A stretch of DNA of 64,000 nt from Hymenobacter aerilatus (GCF_022921095.1 NZ_CP095053.1:62001-126000), one strand, 5' to 3'; positions 51,434 through 60,590 are shown, counted from the first letter of the stretch. Translations and numbers: made by a program. The notes: generated from the sequence alone by a model not told the origin.

Positions 51434-52498
51434 CTACGCCCGCATCAGCTCGCGATACACCTCTTTCGGCGGTGCGGCTAGGCGCTGGAGTTGTTCTGCT
51501 TCGGCTAGAGGTGCCAGCAACTGGGCCGTGCCGATGCCCCGGCCGCATAGAAAATGCGTGAGTGGACATTGGGCATATCCCGTCACATCGCAGGAGCGGC
51601 ACTCGAGTGATGCTGCGGTTTCCACTATCCAGGCCTGGGGGCTAAGCGGCCCAAAGCCGAAAGTGGGCGACGTGGAGCAGTACACGGCGCAGGTAGGCGC
51701 TGCCACTGCCGAGCACAGGTGCAGCATTGCCGAATCGAGTACGTAGTTGAGCACGGCCCCACGCAGCAGCGCCGCCGTAGCCAGTACCGATAATTGCCCA
51801 GCCAGATTAACGACTCCTGACCGGTGGCTACGCGTTGCTAGCTCTGCGCACACAGCAGCATCGGCAGAAGTGCCTACTAGGTATACTGTGTAACGGGCGG
51901 GTAGGACGGCCAGCAGCTTCAGCCACTGCTCCGTAGGCAACTGCCGGGTACGCTGGTCGGCGCCGGGCGCCAGGCATAGGTAGTCGCCTACCAACTTATA
52001 GGGCATAACCGCCTCCATGTCAGCAAAAGTGGGGTAGAGGCGCGGCAACGTGAGGGGCGTATAATCGGGTAAAGCAAGCAGTTGCATGTTACGCGCTACC
52101 TCGTGCGTATCAGAAGCAATGAAATATGTGGCAGACCGGGTAAAGCCTGTTGATAGCGGATTTTTAGTAAATCCTATTCTCTCTTCAGCGCCCGAAAAAG
52201 CCGTTAGCAAGCCCGTAGCAGTAGAGGACTGTAAGTTGATGACCCGATGATAGTTAGCTGCCCGAATCTGCCGCAGCAACTGATGGGCAACGGGAAGTTT
52301 GATTTGTGGTTTTTCTACTGTAATTATTTGATTTATAGAAGGATGATTTTGTAGTATGCTGCTGTGTTCCTGCTGTATGAGTACGTCTAAAACACTGGTT
52401 GGATCAACAATACGCAGCTGCTCTATAAGTGCTGTGAGTAGAATGACATCGGTTAGCGAACCAGTTTGAATAAGTAGGGTAGGGCGGGTGGTCAGCAT
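51434..52498 (-). CDS. Family 9 glycosyltransferase (heptosyltransferase-like)
   Basis: 354 residues of the ADP-heptose:LPS transferase superfamily (GT-B). N-terminal LLIQTGSLTDVILLTALIEQL corresponds to the usual G-S-G/I-D donor-loop start. Later YLCLAPGADQRTRQLP, VYLVGTSADAAVCAEL and DSAMLHLCSAVAAPTCAVY fit the nucleotide-binding half. The C-terminal tail is cysteine-rich (LECRSCDVTGYAQCPL, then FLCGRG), as in several GT9 proteins with a metal-like site. It is divergent from a second GT9 gene across a 109-base gap. The start at 52498 gives the family N-terminus. Confidence 0.87.
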   Translation of the reverse strand: MLTTRPTLLIQTGSLTDVILLTALIEQLRIVDPTSVLDVLIQQEHSSILQNHPSINQIITVEKPQIKLPVAHQLLRQIRAANYHRVINLQSSTATGLLTAFSGAEERIGFTKNPLSTGFTRSATYFIASDTHEVARNMQLLALPDYTPLTLPRLYPTFADMEAVMPYKLVGDYLCLAPGADQRTRQLPTEQWLKLLAVLPARYTVYLVGTSADAAVCAELATRSHRSGVVNLAGQLSVLATAALLRGAVLNYVLDSAMLHLCSAVAAPTCAVYCSTSPTFGFGPLSPQAWIVETAASLECRSCDVTGYAQCPLTHFLCGRGIGTAQLLAPLAEAEQLQRLAAPPKEVYRELMRA

Positions 52499-52607
52499 CG
52501 CTATATTGGAAAAAGCCAACTGATAAGAAAAACGTATTTATTGGTATAATGCAAAATGCTGGCCGAATTTTATTCCTCTCCCTATAATCCCGTAACATTG
52601 CCAGGCT

Positions 52608-53615
52608 ATGCGTGTTCTTGTTCGGCTTCCAAACTGGTTGGGTGATGTGGTGATGAGCGCTGGTTTTGTGCGCGCCCTGCATCAGCGCTATCCCTCGGCT
52701 CACCTGCACTTCGTCACGAAGGCTGAGTTGGCGCCACTGGTGCCGTTGCTGTTGCCTGCTGGTATGGTGGCTACGGTGCACCCGTTCAGCAAGACGGAGT
52801 GGCGGGGACCAGTGGGAGCGTGGTGTTTTGGCCACTGGCTGCGGCGGCAGCACGGCCCATTTGCTGCCTACTATACCCTGCCCAACTCTTTCTCTGCAGC
52901 GCTGTTAGGCCTGGGCAGTGGCGCCCGGCAGCGGGTGGGGTACGCCACCGATGGTCGGGGCTTGTTGCTCACGCACATGCATCAGCTACAACCCAGTCAG
53001 CACCGCGCCGACCAGTACTTGGCGTTGCTACCCCACCCACCAGCCCCCCGCACCGGCGACGTGCGCCTGCAAGCTTTGCCGCTGCCTACTGACGCGCCCG
53101 CACCGCCCTTACTGCTCAATTTCAATTCCGAAGCGCAGGCCCGCCGTATGCCCGAAGCCAAAGCCGCCGAGCTGATTCGGGCCATGCGGCAGGTAGCGCC
53201 AGGTAAGCGGGTAGGGCTGCTTGGGAGCCGTCGCGAGCAAGCCCGTAATGAGGATATCGTGGCGATGCTGCCAGTCACCGAGCGAGAGGGCGTGCTCAAC
53301 CTGGCCGGCACCACCGACCTGCCGGGCCTAGTGGCGCTGTTAGGTGCGGCCCCGCTGCTGTTTTCCACCGATTCGGGGCCGGTGCACGTGGCCAACGCCT
53401 TGGGCACGCCGGTAGTGGTGTGCTTTGGGCCGGGCAATGAGCATAATACGGGGCCCTACCACTCAGCGCGGGCAGCCGTGGTGCGGGCGCCCGGCCCGGT
53501 GCCGTGCGGGGGCTGCCAGCGCAACCAGTGCCGTTTCGGCGACGCCCCACCCTGCCTCACTCACCTCGACGAAGCCCAGCTGGTAGCCACCGTGCAGCGC
53601 TTGCTGGTGGGATAG
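52608..53615 (+). CDS. Family 9 glycosyltransferase, WaaF-like heptosyltransferase
   Basis: 335 residues: MRVLVRLPNWLGDVVMSAGFVRAL is cut here into the nucleotide-sugar start motif LPNWLGDVVMS and the following helix. Also present are LLNFNSEAQARRMP, VGLLGSRREQARNE and STDSGPVHVANALGTPVVVCFG, typical of heptosyltransferase II. It should add heptose, or another ADP- or GDP-linked sugar, to the lipopolysaccharide core at the inner face of the cytoplasmic membrane. It is the divergent partner of the GT9 gene at 51434-52498; the Xaa-Pro peptidase gene follows. Confidence 0.9.
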   Translation: MRVLVRLPNWLGDVVMSAGFVRALHQRYPSAHLHFVTKAELAPLVPLLLPAGMVATVHPFSKTEWRGPVGAWCFGHWLRRQHGPFAAYYTLPNSFSAALLGLGSGARQRVGYATDGRGLLLTHMHQLQPSQHRADQYLALLPHPPAPRTGDVRLQALPLPTDAPAPPLLLNFNSEAQARRMPEAKAAELIRAMRQVAPGKRVGLLGSRREQARNEDIVAMLPVTEREGVLNLAGTTDLPGLVALLGAAPLLFSTDSGPVHVANALGTPVVVCFGPGNEHNTGPYHSARAAVVRAPGPVPCGGCQRNQCRFGDAPPCLTHLDEAQLVATVQRLLVG

Positions 53616-53707
53616 GAAGTGGCTTTTTAGGACAATCGCCGGTTCAATCTGTTAACTTGCTGCGGCGCCGTTTTGGCGTCGCCCTCATCTTCTATACCTG
53701 TCCTTCC

Positions 53708-55003
53708 ATGCGCTACGGCCCCATCGACCCACAGCTGTTCACCGAAAACCGCCGCCGTTTCAAGAAGTTGCTACCCCCAGCATCGCTGGCTATTTTCAAT
53801 GCCAACGACATCATGCCCACGAATGCCGATGGTACTATGGCGTTTCGGCAAAACAACGATTTGTTCTACCTCTCCGGGGGCGATCAGGAGGAAAGCATTC
53901 TGGTGATTTTTCCGGATGCCAAGCTGCCGCAGTACCGCGAAATCCTGTTTCTGCGCGAAACCAGCGAGCATATTTTGGTGTGGGAAGGCTATAAGCTCAC
54001 CAAAGACCAGGCCCGCCAGCAGTCGGGAGTGCCTACCATTATGTGGCTTGACTCGTTTAAATCGGTGCTGCCAGCACTGATGAACGAAGCTGAAAACGTG
54101 TATTTGAATAGCAACGAGCACATTCGGGCGGTGGTAGAGGTGGAAACCCGCGATGCCCGTTTTGGCAAATGGCTGCGCGAGGCCTACCCTCTGCACCAGT
54201 ACCGCCGCGTGGCGCCGCTCATGCACCAATTGCGCGCCATCAAGAGCCAGGAAGAAATCCGGCTGATGCGTAAGGCTGCTGATATCACTGATAAAGCGTT
54301 CCGTCGCTTGCTGGGCTTTGTGAAGCCCGGTGTGATGGAATACGAGATTGAGGCCGAAATCTTCCACGAGTTTCTGCGCCACGGCTCCCGCGGACCGGCT
54401 TATAGCAGCATCATCGCCTCGGGCGAAAACGCTTGTATCCTGCACTACGTCAGCAACGAGCGCGAGTGCAAGGACGGCGACGTACTGTTGCTGGACTTTG
54501 GGGCCGAGTACGCCAACTACGCCGCCGATTTGTCGCGTTCTATCCCCGTCAATGGCAAGTTCACCAAGCGTCAGCGCGACGTGTATGAGGCCGTGCTCAG
54601 CGTGATGAAGTTCGCGACTTCGCAGCTAGTAGCCGGCAACAACATTGAGGACTACCATGCTGCCGTGGGGCGCCATATGGAGCAGGAGCTGATCAAGCTG
54701 GATTTGCTTAACGCCAACGACGTGAAGAACCAGGACCCCGCTGCGCCTTTGTATAAAAAATACTTCATGCACGGTACTTCCCACTACCTCGGCCTCGATG
54801 TGCACGATGTAGGCGACAAATACCGGGTGTTTGAGCCGGGTATGGTGTACACCTGCGAACCGGGTATTTACATCCGGGAAGAGGGGCTTGGCATACGCCT
54901 CGAAAACGATATTCTCATCACCGAAACCGGCAATGATGACCTGATGAAAAACATCCCGCTGGAAGCCGATGATATTGAGCGCCTGATGCAAGCCAGCCGC
55001 TAA
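53708..55003 (+). CDS. Xaa-Pro aminopeptidase (M24)
   Basis: 431 residues. The pita-bread metal ligands are all present: Asp263 (LLLDFGAEY), Asp274 (YAADLSRSIP), His359 (MHGTSHYLGLDVHDVG), Glu384 (YTCEPGIYI) and Glu399 (IRLENDILIT). An N-terminal creatinase-like domain with FNANDIMPTNADG and FYLSGG precedes it. It removes an N-terminal residue before proline, with two manganese ions, in the cytoplasm. The ATG at 53708 is chosen because the frame further upstream overlaps the GT9 gene and is only its shadow. A TAACTTGC box (53653-53660) is a promoter candidate. Confidence 0.95.
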   Translation: MRYGPIDPQLFTENRRRFKKLLPPASLAIFNANDIMPTNADGTMAFRQNNDLFYLSGGDQEESILVIFPDAKLPQYREILFLRETSEHILVWEGYKLTKDQARQQSGVPTIMWLDSFKSVLPALMNEAENVYLNSNEHIRAVVEVETRDARFGKWLREAYPLHQYRRVAPLMHQLRAIKSQEEIRLMRKAADITDKAFRRLLGFVKPGVMEYEIEAEIFHEFLRHGSRGPAYSSIIASGENACILHYVSNERECKDGDVLLLDFGAEYANYAADLSRSIPVNGKFTKRQRDVYEAVLSVMKFATSQLVAGNNIEDYHAAVGRHMEQELIKLDLLNANDVKNQDPAAPLYKKYFMHGTSHYLGLDVHDVGDKYRVFEPGMVYTCEPGIYIREEGLGIRLENDILITETGNDDLMKNIPLEADDIERLMQASR

Positions 55004-55030
55004 ATTCGGCGCCGTTACAAGAATCCGCCA

Positions 55031-55072
55031 AAATTCCCGCCCTGCTGCCAACGTGTAGCAGGGCGGGAATTT
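55031..55072 (+). terminator. Terminator after the Xaa-Pro aminopeptidase gene
   Basis: A 16-bp perfect stem (55031-55046 with 55057-55072), loop of 10 bases, ends in TTT and further T/A-rich sequence. Confidence 0.8.
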
Positions 55073-55342
55073 TAATTTCGGACCAGAGCTTCTGAGGCTC
55101 TGTTTGTTATATTCAATGAATAAAATATATTTTTTTATGCTGGGATTTTAGGCCTAAAATGCGGCCGATTTGCTTGAAAATGGGCTTTGTAGGGTAGTGA
55201 ATAGGTGTAGCCTATAGGTAGTCGAGTACATGCCTGCTACAACTTTATTCTGCCTGGAACGGTATAGGCAGCATATTCCGCCTCATGCTCTCTCCCATAT
55301 TGAGCGGATCTACTACAAGTTTTACCCAATTTTTTCTCTTGT
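55073..55342. other. Leader region of the OmpA/TSP3 gene
   Basis: No gene is seen. The first part is AT-rich. No perfect TAnnTTTG box is visible; TACAACTTTATTC near 55237 is the closest. A short Pro- and Cys-poor minus-strand frame here has no coding character. Confidence 0.35.
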
Positions 55343-56806
55343 ATGAGACACCTTTTAACCACAACGGCGGCACTCGGACTAGCCATGTTCGCAGCCGCCC
55401 CCAAAGCCCAGGCGCAGACCTCCGACCACAAGACGGTGGTTGGTCTATCGGCCAATGCTTTCCAGTACAAAGGCAATCTGGGCTCCGATTACTGGGACTT
55501 CAGCCGCTCTAAGTGGGGCCCTGGCATTTCTATCAACCAGTACATTGCTCCCGGTCTGAGCATTGGTTTGCAGGGTAGCTATGCTGAGCTGAAGAAAACG
55601 GTTGGCGCTAGCTCTTTCGCTACCAACGTGGTAAGCGCTAATGTGCCGATCAAGCTGATGCTGAACAACGGCTGGGCACTGAAGGAAGATGCGTTCATTC
55701 AGCCCTACATCTTAGTAGCGCCCGGTGTCCTCTTCTACAGCCGCGAAGGTCAGTACCGTGCTAACAACGTAACGTCTAACATCAACAAAGACGAAACGAA
55801 ATTTGCTGGTCAAGCAGGCCTGGGTATCAACTTCCGTATCAGCGACAACATCGGCATCTTCGTGCAGACCTCGCAGGTAGTAGGCTACAAAGCTAACTTC
55901 GATGGTAGCACGGGTGGCGACAGCGACGGCTGGGATGACCGCTTCCTACAACACTCTGCTGGTCTGAACATTGCTTTCGGCAAAGCCAAGGACACAGACG
56001 GCGACGGTGTACCAGACCGTAAAGACAAATGCCCCGACACGCCTGCTGGCGTAGCTGTAGACGAGAATGGCTGCCCACTTGACCGCGACGGCGACGGTGT
56101 ACCAGATTACCAAGATAAGTGCCCCGACGAGAAGGGCCTAGCTTCGCTGGAAGGCTGCCCCGACCGCGACGGTGACGGCGTGCGTGACTCGGAAGACGAG
56201 TGCCCCGATACCCCCGGCCTGCCTGCTCTGCGCGGCTGCCCAGACTCAGACGGTGACGGTGTGCCCGACAAAGACGACAAGTGCCCCAACACTCCCGCTG
56301 GTACCCAGGTTGACGCAACCGGCTGCCCAGTAGTAGTAGACTCTGACGGCGACGGCGTGAACGACGACGTAGATAAGTGCCCCGGCACTCCAGCTGGTGT
56401 AACGGTTGACTCTACTGGTTGCCCGCTGCCCATCCCAGCTGAAATCCGCAAACTAGAGCAACCCATCCGCTTCGAAACCAACAGCACGGTAATTCAGCGT
56501 AGCTCTTACACTACCCTCGATAAGATGGTGAAAGTGCTGCAAGACCACCCCGAGTATAGCCTGCGCATCTCGGGCCACGCTGACAGCCGCGGTACGGATG
56601 AGTACAACCAAGGCTTGTCGGAGCGTCGTGCTGAGTCGGCTAAGACCTACTTCACCGGCAAAGGCATCGACACTAACCGCATCCCAACCGAAGGTTTCGG
56701 TGAGAGCCGTCCGGCTGCTCCGAACACCTCGCGCGCCAACATGTCGAAGAACCGTCGCGCCGAGTTCAAGTTCGAATTCTACATCCCTAGCCAGCCGCAA
56801 CCCTAA
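55343..56806 (+). CDS. OmpA-family outer-membrane protein with TSP type-3 repeats
   Basis: 487 residues: signal peptide ending AQAQ, an N-terminal eight-strand beta-barrel-like domain (about 30-210, Gly/aromatic alternating), then five to six calcium-binding thrombospondin type-3 repeats of the D-D-G-D-G-V-P-D type with CPDTPAG and CPDEKG cysteines (about 215-355), and a C-terminal OmpA domain (IRFETNSTVIQ, ISGHADSRGTDEYNQ, SKNRRAEFKF). It should anchor the outer membrane to peptidoglycan and is a likely major outer-membrane protein, in line with its regular codon usage. A strong terminator follows. Confidence 0.94.
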   Translation: MRHLLTTTAALGLAMFAAAPKAQAQTSDHKTVVGLSANAFQYKGNLGSDYWDFSRSKWGPGISINQYIAPGLSIGLQGSYAELKKTVGASSFATNVVSANVPIKLMLNNGWALKEDAFIQPYILVAPGVLFYSREGQYRANNVTSNINKDETKFAGQAGLGINFRISDNIGIFVQTSQVVGYKANFDGSTGGDSDGWDDRFLQHSAGLNIAFGKAKDTDGDGVPDRKDKCPDTPAGVAVDENGCPLDRDGDGVPDYQDKCPDEKGLASLEGCPDRDGDGVRDSEDECPDTPGLPALRGCPDSDGDGVPDKDDKCPNTPAGTQVDATGCPVVVDSDGDGVNDDVDKCPGTPAGVTVDSTGCPLPIPAEIRKLEQPIRFETNSTVIQRSSYTTLDKMVKVLQDHPEYSLRISGHADSRGTDEYNQGLSERRAESAKTYFTGKGIDTNRIPTEGFGESRPAAPNTSRANMSKNRRAEFKFEFYIPSQPQP

Positions 56807-56825
56807 TCCTGCGCTGCGCTAAAGC

Positions 56826-56857
56826 AAAAGGGGCGAACCACTGGTTCGCCCTTTTTT
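56826..56857 (+). terminator. Terminator after the OmpA/TSP3 gene
   Basis: GGGCGAAC pairs with GTTCGCCC around CACTG, flanked by AAAAGG and CCTTTTTT, giving a run of T on the plus strand. Confidence 0.9.
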
Positions 56858-56874
56858 GTGTTGATAGGAAATGA

Positions 56875-57432
56875 CTACTGCGCCGTTTCTCGCACCACAT
56901 TGGGTAGAAACTCCGCCAGCCGCTCGGCCTGCGCCCGCGTGAAGGTGCCGCTGACATCTACTAGCACAAACGAGTCAGGGGCGTTGTTGAGGTGACCGGT
57001 AGCTACCATTTCTTGTACCCGGTCGCCCTGCTGCCGAATGGCGTAGCGTAGCGCCGTGCTGTTGTCGGGGGCAGATACGGCTAAGGGCGTGTACCGCTCG
57101 TTTTGCAATAAGCCATCCACCTCCTGGGTCAGGCCCTCGTTGGTGAGCCTGCGGGCACTGGAGGTGGTAGGCGCGAAGGCCAGCACCTTGCAGCTGCGAA
57201 TGGAGGAAAGCGCCTGCGCTAAGTCGTTGTCGCCGCCGAGCTTGCCCAGGCGGCCCAGCAGCAGCCGGGTCGTTAGGCCCGCCGACCACTCGATGGTGCG
57301 AAAGCCAGGGCGGCCATCATACTTGCGAAAAAATTCGGCCACGGTGCGGGCCGGCGTGCCGGGGCCACTGGCCCGGCAGCCACTCAGCAGCAGCGCCACG
57401 GCGGCTACTAAGGAAAAGGCATAGCGTTTCAT
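56875..57432 (-). CDS. DUF4252 lipoprotein
   Basis: 185 residues from the ATG at 57432: lipobox LLSGC, then VAEFFRKYDGRPGF and, near the end, VATGHLNNAPDSFVLVDVSGTF, which fit the DUF4252 family of small Bacteroidota lipoproteins of unknown role. The start six codons upstream is not used because the signal peptide then gains an odd N-terminus. It precedes no other gene closely; the next on this strand starts about 1.5 kb upstream and ends 44 bases before it, so the two may be co-transcribed. Confidence 0.8.
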   Translation of the reverse strand: MKRYAFSLVAAVALLLSGCRASGPGTPARTVAEFFRKYDGRPGFRTIEWSAGLTTRLLLGRLGKLGGDNDLAQALSSIRSCKVLAFAPTTSSARRLTNEGLTQEVDGLLQNERYTPLAVSAPDNSTALRYAIRQQGDRVQEMVATGHLNNAPDSFVLVDVSGTFTRAQAERLAEFLPNVVRETAQ

Positions 57433-57475
57433 GCGCCTAAATTGCGCCAAATTCCGCTACTGCCTTTTCGGCTGT

Positions 57476-58996
57476 TTACTGCGCAGTAGTGCCGTCAAAG
57501 GCCACGGCATTCAGGAAATATACGTCGCGGCTGGCCCCATTAGCCCCCCGAATGTGCTGGTAGCCAAAGGCCAGAAACCGGCTGCCATACCAGGCCAGCA
57601 TACCCTGCTGGGTAGCATTATTGGCTTTTTCTTTAGCGTTGGCCAGGGTGGTTTGCACAGGCACCATCAGGTCGTTGGAAGAAGCGTTGGCACCGTCGAT
57701 AATCTTGTACCGAATGCGGTACTCATCCAGGTACGCCATAACAAAGCGCCGGCCGCCGGGTAGGGGACGCAGCTGCACCATTTCAACCAGATCGTAGCTG
57801 CGGGCATTTTGCAGTACAAAGGTGTTGTCCCACAATAGATTACCTTGGCGGTCGAATCCACAAACGATGGCGTGCGTGGTGTAGTATCCCTCAGTGTTGT
57901 TGTAGGCCCCCAGCGGCATGCCCGTGTTGGGCTGGTAGGGAACCGTGTTGCGAAAGCGCTGATTGTACACCTCGCCTACCAGTACGTAGCCCTCGGGGGT
58001 AGGCAGCAGCTCGTGCGTGAGCAGGCGGTAGTGCAGGCGCAGGTGGCGGTTGGTGGCGCGCATTTGCTCGCCGCGCACTTTCAGCCGTACCGCCCGCTTT
58101 GGCGACACAAAATCAAAGAAGTGCTTCAGGTTTAGGAAGTCGTAGAAGCGCAGACTGCGGCGGCTGCCGGTGAGGGTAGGCGCCTCGTTCAGATCAGCTA
58201 CAAACAAACCCTGGGCGTAGCGCGTGTCGCGTAGGCTGTAAGTGCCCAGCAGTAGCCGGTCGCGGAAGCCAGGACTGAGCTGGGCCATCAGCAGGTTTCG
58301 GTCGCTCTCGGCCTGCACAAACTCCGAGCGCACCAGCTGACCTTCGGCCGACAGCTCTTTCACTTGCAGGCGCGTTTTGTAGCCATTACTCTGGCTGCTG
58401 ATGAAGTCGACGCGGTGTGCCAGTGGGTCAACGGAAAAGGTGAAGTTGGTAGGCAGCTGCTCGTAGATAGCGGGCAACGAGCCAATGCGGTTGCGCCGCA
58501 AATTCAGCAGCAAAGCGGTGAGGTGATTTTCAACCATCACCGTCAGGAAGGCTTGCCCGCGCAGCACTCGAAAGTCGTAGATGGAGCGCACATCTTCGGC
58601 CTCAAACATGTGCGCATACACGGCCCCAGTCTGGGCATCCAACTCGGCTATCCAGAGCTGCTTGGCTAATAAGTCGTGCCTGAAAAGCGCGTATACCAGC
58701 ATGCCATCGGCCGTAAGTCGGTCGAAGGAAAAGCCCTTGGGCACCTCCAGCGGCGACGACCACACGGGACTCAGCTGATGGTTGTATTTCTGAAAGCTGA
58801 GAGTAGTTGTATAGGCACCAGGTTTTAACTGCTCCACCAGCAGCACCACACTGCTATCGGCGGGTAGGGGCTGAATGCTGACCTCGCTGTTGTAGGCATC
58901 TAGCGGCAACTCCAGGCGGGCGGGCTGCGTGGGCTCTTGGGCGGCCAGCGCTGTGCCCATGCACAACCAGAGCAAGGGTAGTAAAAATAGCTTCAT
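57476..58996 (-). CDS. Hypothetical secreted protein
   Basis: 506 residues from the ATG at 58996 with a signal peptide ending ALAAQ. No family is recognised. The sequence is a succession of beta strands with WSSPLEVPKGFSF, VYALFRHDLL, and HAIVCGFDRQGNLLWDNTFVL. The last segment resembles the repeats of beta-propeller-like Bacteroidota proteins that read as comparison of a stored and a present value. It has no membrane helix after the signal and no lipobox, so it should be periplasmic. It may be co-transcribed with the DUF4252 gene that follows after 44 bases. Confidence 0.75.
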   Translation of the reverse strand: MKLFLLPLLWLCMGTALAAQEPTQPARLELPLDAYNSEVSIQPLPADSSVVLLVEQLKPGAYTTTLSFQKYNHQLSPVWSSPLEVPKGFSFDRLTADGMLVYALFRHDLLAKQLWIAELDAQTGAVYAHMFEAEDVRSIYDFRVLRGQAFLTVMVENHLTALLLNLRRNRIGSLPAIYEQLPTNFTFSVDPLAHRVDFISSQSNGYKTRLQVKELSAEGQLVRSEFVQAESDRNLLMAQLSPGFRDRLLLGTYSLRDTRYAQGLFVADLNEAPTLTGSRRSLRFYDFLNLKHFFDFVSPKRAVRLKVRGEQMRATNRHLRLHYRLLTHELLPTPEGYVLVGEVYNQRFRNTVPYQPNTGMPLGAYNNTEGYYTTHAIVCGFDRQGNLLWDNTFVLQNARSYDLVEMVQLRPLPGGRRFVMAYLDEYRIRYKIIDGANASSNDLMVPVQTTLANAKEKANNATQQGMLAWYGSRFLAFGYQHIRGANGASRDVYFLNAVAFDGTTAQ

Positions 58997-59106
58997 CGAT
59001 AGGTGTAGAAAGAGCGTAGTGGTAGAATTACGACAAATCAACCAGAAAAGCCAGCGCCCACGAGTTGGTTTACTACTACCCGATGCCAATCGATGCTATT
59101 TTCCAT

Positions 59107-59142
59107 AAAAAAAGTCGGCCCCGCACAACAGTAGGGCCGACT
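59107..59142 (-). terminator. Terminator after the EVE-domain gene
   Basis: AGTCGGCCC (59113-59121) pairs with GGGCCGACT (59134-59142); on the minus strand it is followed by TTTTTTTA. Confidence 0.85.
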
Positions 59143-59178
59143 AGGATGGCGACTAGAAGCATTAAAAAGCAAAAAGCT

Positions 59179-59589
59179 CTACCCAGCGCCCAACGCCAGC
59201 AAGATGTCGAACTCCTCGGGGCGCAGCGGCATCACGGATAGCCGCGACTGACGCAATAGGGCTATCTGAGTCAGGCGCTCATCGGCCTTTATCTGGGCCA
59301 GCGAGACAGGCTGGGGTAGGGCCTCACGTGGGGCCAGGGCCACGGCCACCCATGAGCTGCCAGCTTCGGCCGTAGCATCGGGTGCGGCAGGGGCTACCAC
59401 TTCGGCCACGCCTACCACTTCCTTATCGGATACGCTGTGGTAGAACAGCACCAAGTCCTGAGGCTGCATCTGCTGCAAAAAGTTGCGGGCCTGGTAGTTG
59501 CGCACGCCGGTCCAATCGGTGCGGCCTTCTTGTAGAAAGTCCTGCCAGGAATATTTTTCGGGTTCGGACTTCACGAGCCAGTAGTTCAT
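59179..59589 (-). CDS. EVE (DUF55) domain protein
   Basis: 136 residues. The start MNYWLVKSEPEKYSW is diagnostic, followed by WTGVRNYQARNFLQ, VLFYHS and VVGVAEVV. EVE is a PUA-like fold that binds modified bases (N6-methyladenine in RNA or modified cytosine in DNA). Bacterial EVE proteins are often found alone, as here, and near modification-dependent restriction genes in others. The start at 59589 is fixed by the family N-terminus. A TAAGTTTG box (59616-59623) is a promoter candidate. Its chance partner in the window, the SRA protein, is about 10 kb away. Confidence 0.92.
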   Translation of the reverse strand: MNYWLVKSEPEKYSWQDFLQEGRTDWTGVRNYQARNFLQQMQPQDLVLFYHSVSDKEVVGVAEVVAPAAPDATAEAGSSWVAVALAPREALPQPVSLAQIKADERLTQIALLRQSRLSVMPLRPEEFDILLALGAG

Positions 59590-59615
59590 AGAAAGCAAAC
59601 GGAAAATGAGAACTA

Positions 59616-59623
59616 CAAACTTA
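59616..59623 (-). promoter_or_regulatory. Candidate -7 box of the EVE gene
   Basis: TAAGTTTG on the minus strand fits TAnnTTTG and lies 26 bases before the start; a -33 element is not clear. Confidence 0.4.
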
Positions 59624-59628
59624 TAACA

Positions 59629-59664
59629 AAGCGGCCTACCCAGTTGGAACCAGGTAGGCCGCTT
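59629..59664 (-). terminator. Hairpin terminator after the first small lipoprotein gene
   Basis: AAGCGGCCTACC (59629-59640) pairs perfectly with 59653-59664. On the minus strand it is followed by TGTTAT, so termination is likely but the T-run is short. Confidence 0.6.
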
Positions 59665-59681
59665 CGGCGGGGTATGCACTG

Positions 59682-60116
59682 CTATTTTAGGTAGCGGGCG
59701 CGCAGCAAATCACTGCTGGCCGCTGTAATCTGTATTTGGAAATCGGGCCGGTAGTTGTCGTTGAGGTGTACGTAGAAAATGGTTTTATCATCGCTCTGCC
59801 ACCACACGCCTTGGTGCCGGGTAGGGCCAGGGCCAATCCCAGGCGCGATGTAGAGCAAGGTGCCGTCTTTCTCAAACCGAAACCCATCGCCGCCCTCAAA
59901 GGGCATGTTGTAGCGCACGGGCTGCTCGGCCCAGGCGTAGTCCTGTGGGCGGTAGGTAGGCGTTTCGTCGGGCCGGGCCTCGTAGGAGTTTAGCCACAGT
60001 TGCCCAAGCAAATACGAATTCACTTCCTCCGGCGATACGCTGTCGTCGTCGGCGGAGCAGGCATCAAAGGTTAGGCTGATGAATAAAAGGCAACTGAGCA
60101 ATAAGAAAAAGCGCAT
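59682..60116 (-). CDS. Small lipoprotein, array member 1 (most divergent)
   Basis: 144 residues with lipobox FDAC near residue 20 and an acidic start to the mature part (SADDDSVSPEEV). The pattern LWLNSYEARPDETPTYRPQDYAW, split here by a short turn, then FRFEKDGTLL, GVWWQSDDKTIFYV and RARYLK, parallels the two following genes: a W at the start, a YRP..YA motif, a F-x-x-D-G turn, a W strand and a final R-Y/L strand. The fold could be a lipocalin-like barrel, as in small Bacteroidota lipid-binding lipoproteins, but this is a guess. It is the last gene of the tandem set. Confidence 0.75.
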   Translation of the reverse strand: MRFFLLLSCLLFISLTFDACSADDDSVSPEEVNSYLLGQLWLNSYEARPDETPTYRPQDYAWAEQPVRYNMPFEGGDGFRFEKDGTLLYIAPGIGPGPTRHQGVWWQSDDKTIFYVHLNDNYRPDFQIQITAASSDLLRARYLK

Positions 60117-60191
60117 ATATAGTAGCAGAGCTAGATAGGTATTGATGTAACGTAAAGAAGAGCGACATCTTGCCCAACACGTTGCAAATCG

Positions 60192-60590
60192 CTAGTGCAG
60201 GTACCGCACTTTTAAGACATTATTTTTCAGCGACACGATTTCTAAGCGATAATCTGGCGACAGTTGATTATCCAGGGAAATGATTAGGGTGTGGGTGCCA
60301 TCCATTTTCCAAGTGCCCGGGCGGCTGTATATACCATCGGTGGGGGCAATGTCATACTGGGTGAACAAGCCAGCACGGTCGAAGGCGAAGCCGGTGCGGC
60401 CTCGCGAAGGCGGAAACGCGTAAGTTTCGGGCCGGTATATCCATACATCATCCCGGCTTTCTTCATAAGAATACAGCCACGAACCTTCTAACTTGTCAGC
60501 TATTTCGGTAGCAGTAGGATCGTCGTCTTTCGAGCAGGCACCGAGGAGTAGGCTAAGAAGGCAACCAACAAAAAGTACAGCAATACGCAT
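60192..60590 (-). CDS. Small lipoprotein, array member 2
   Basis: 132 residues from the ATG at 60590: lipobox LLGAC, acidic start (SKDDDPTATE), then LEGSWLYSYEES, IYRPETYAFPPSRG, RTGFAFDRAGLFTQYDIAP, GTWKMDGTHTLIIS and LEIVSLKNNVLKVRYLH. It is nearly the same as member 3 through the centre, even at the DNA level. The start of the longer frame upstream is discarded since it spoils the signal peptide. Function unknown; outer-membrane or periplasmic lipoprotein. Confidence 0.8.
   Translation of the reverse strand: MRIAVLFVGCLLSLLLGACSKDDDPTATEIADKLEGSWLYSYEESRDDVWIYRPETYAFPPSRGRTGFAFDRAGLFTQYDIAPTDGIYSRPGTWKMDGTHTLIISLDNQLSPDYRLEIVSLKNNVLKVRYLH

Noticed and set aside
53504..53707. In-frame upstream start for the Xaa-Pro aminopeptidase
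   Set aside because: The extra 68 codons lie over the end of the GT9 gene in another frame and do not resemble the family N-terminus.
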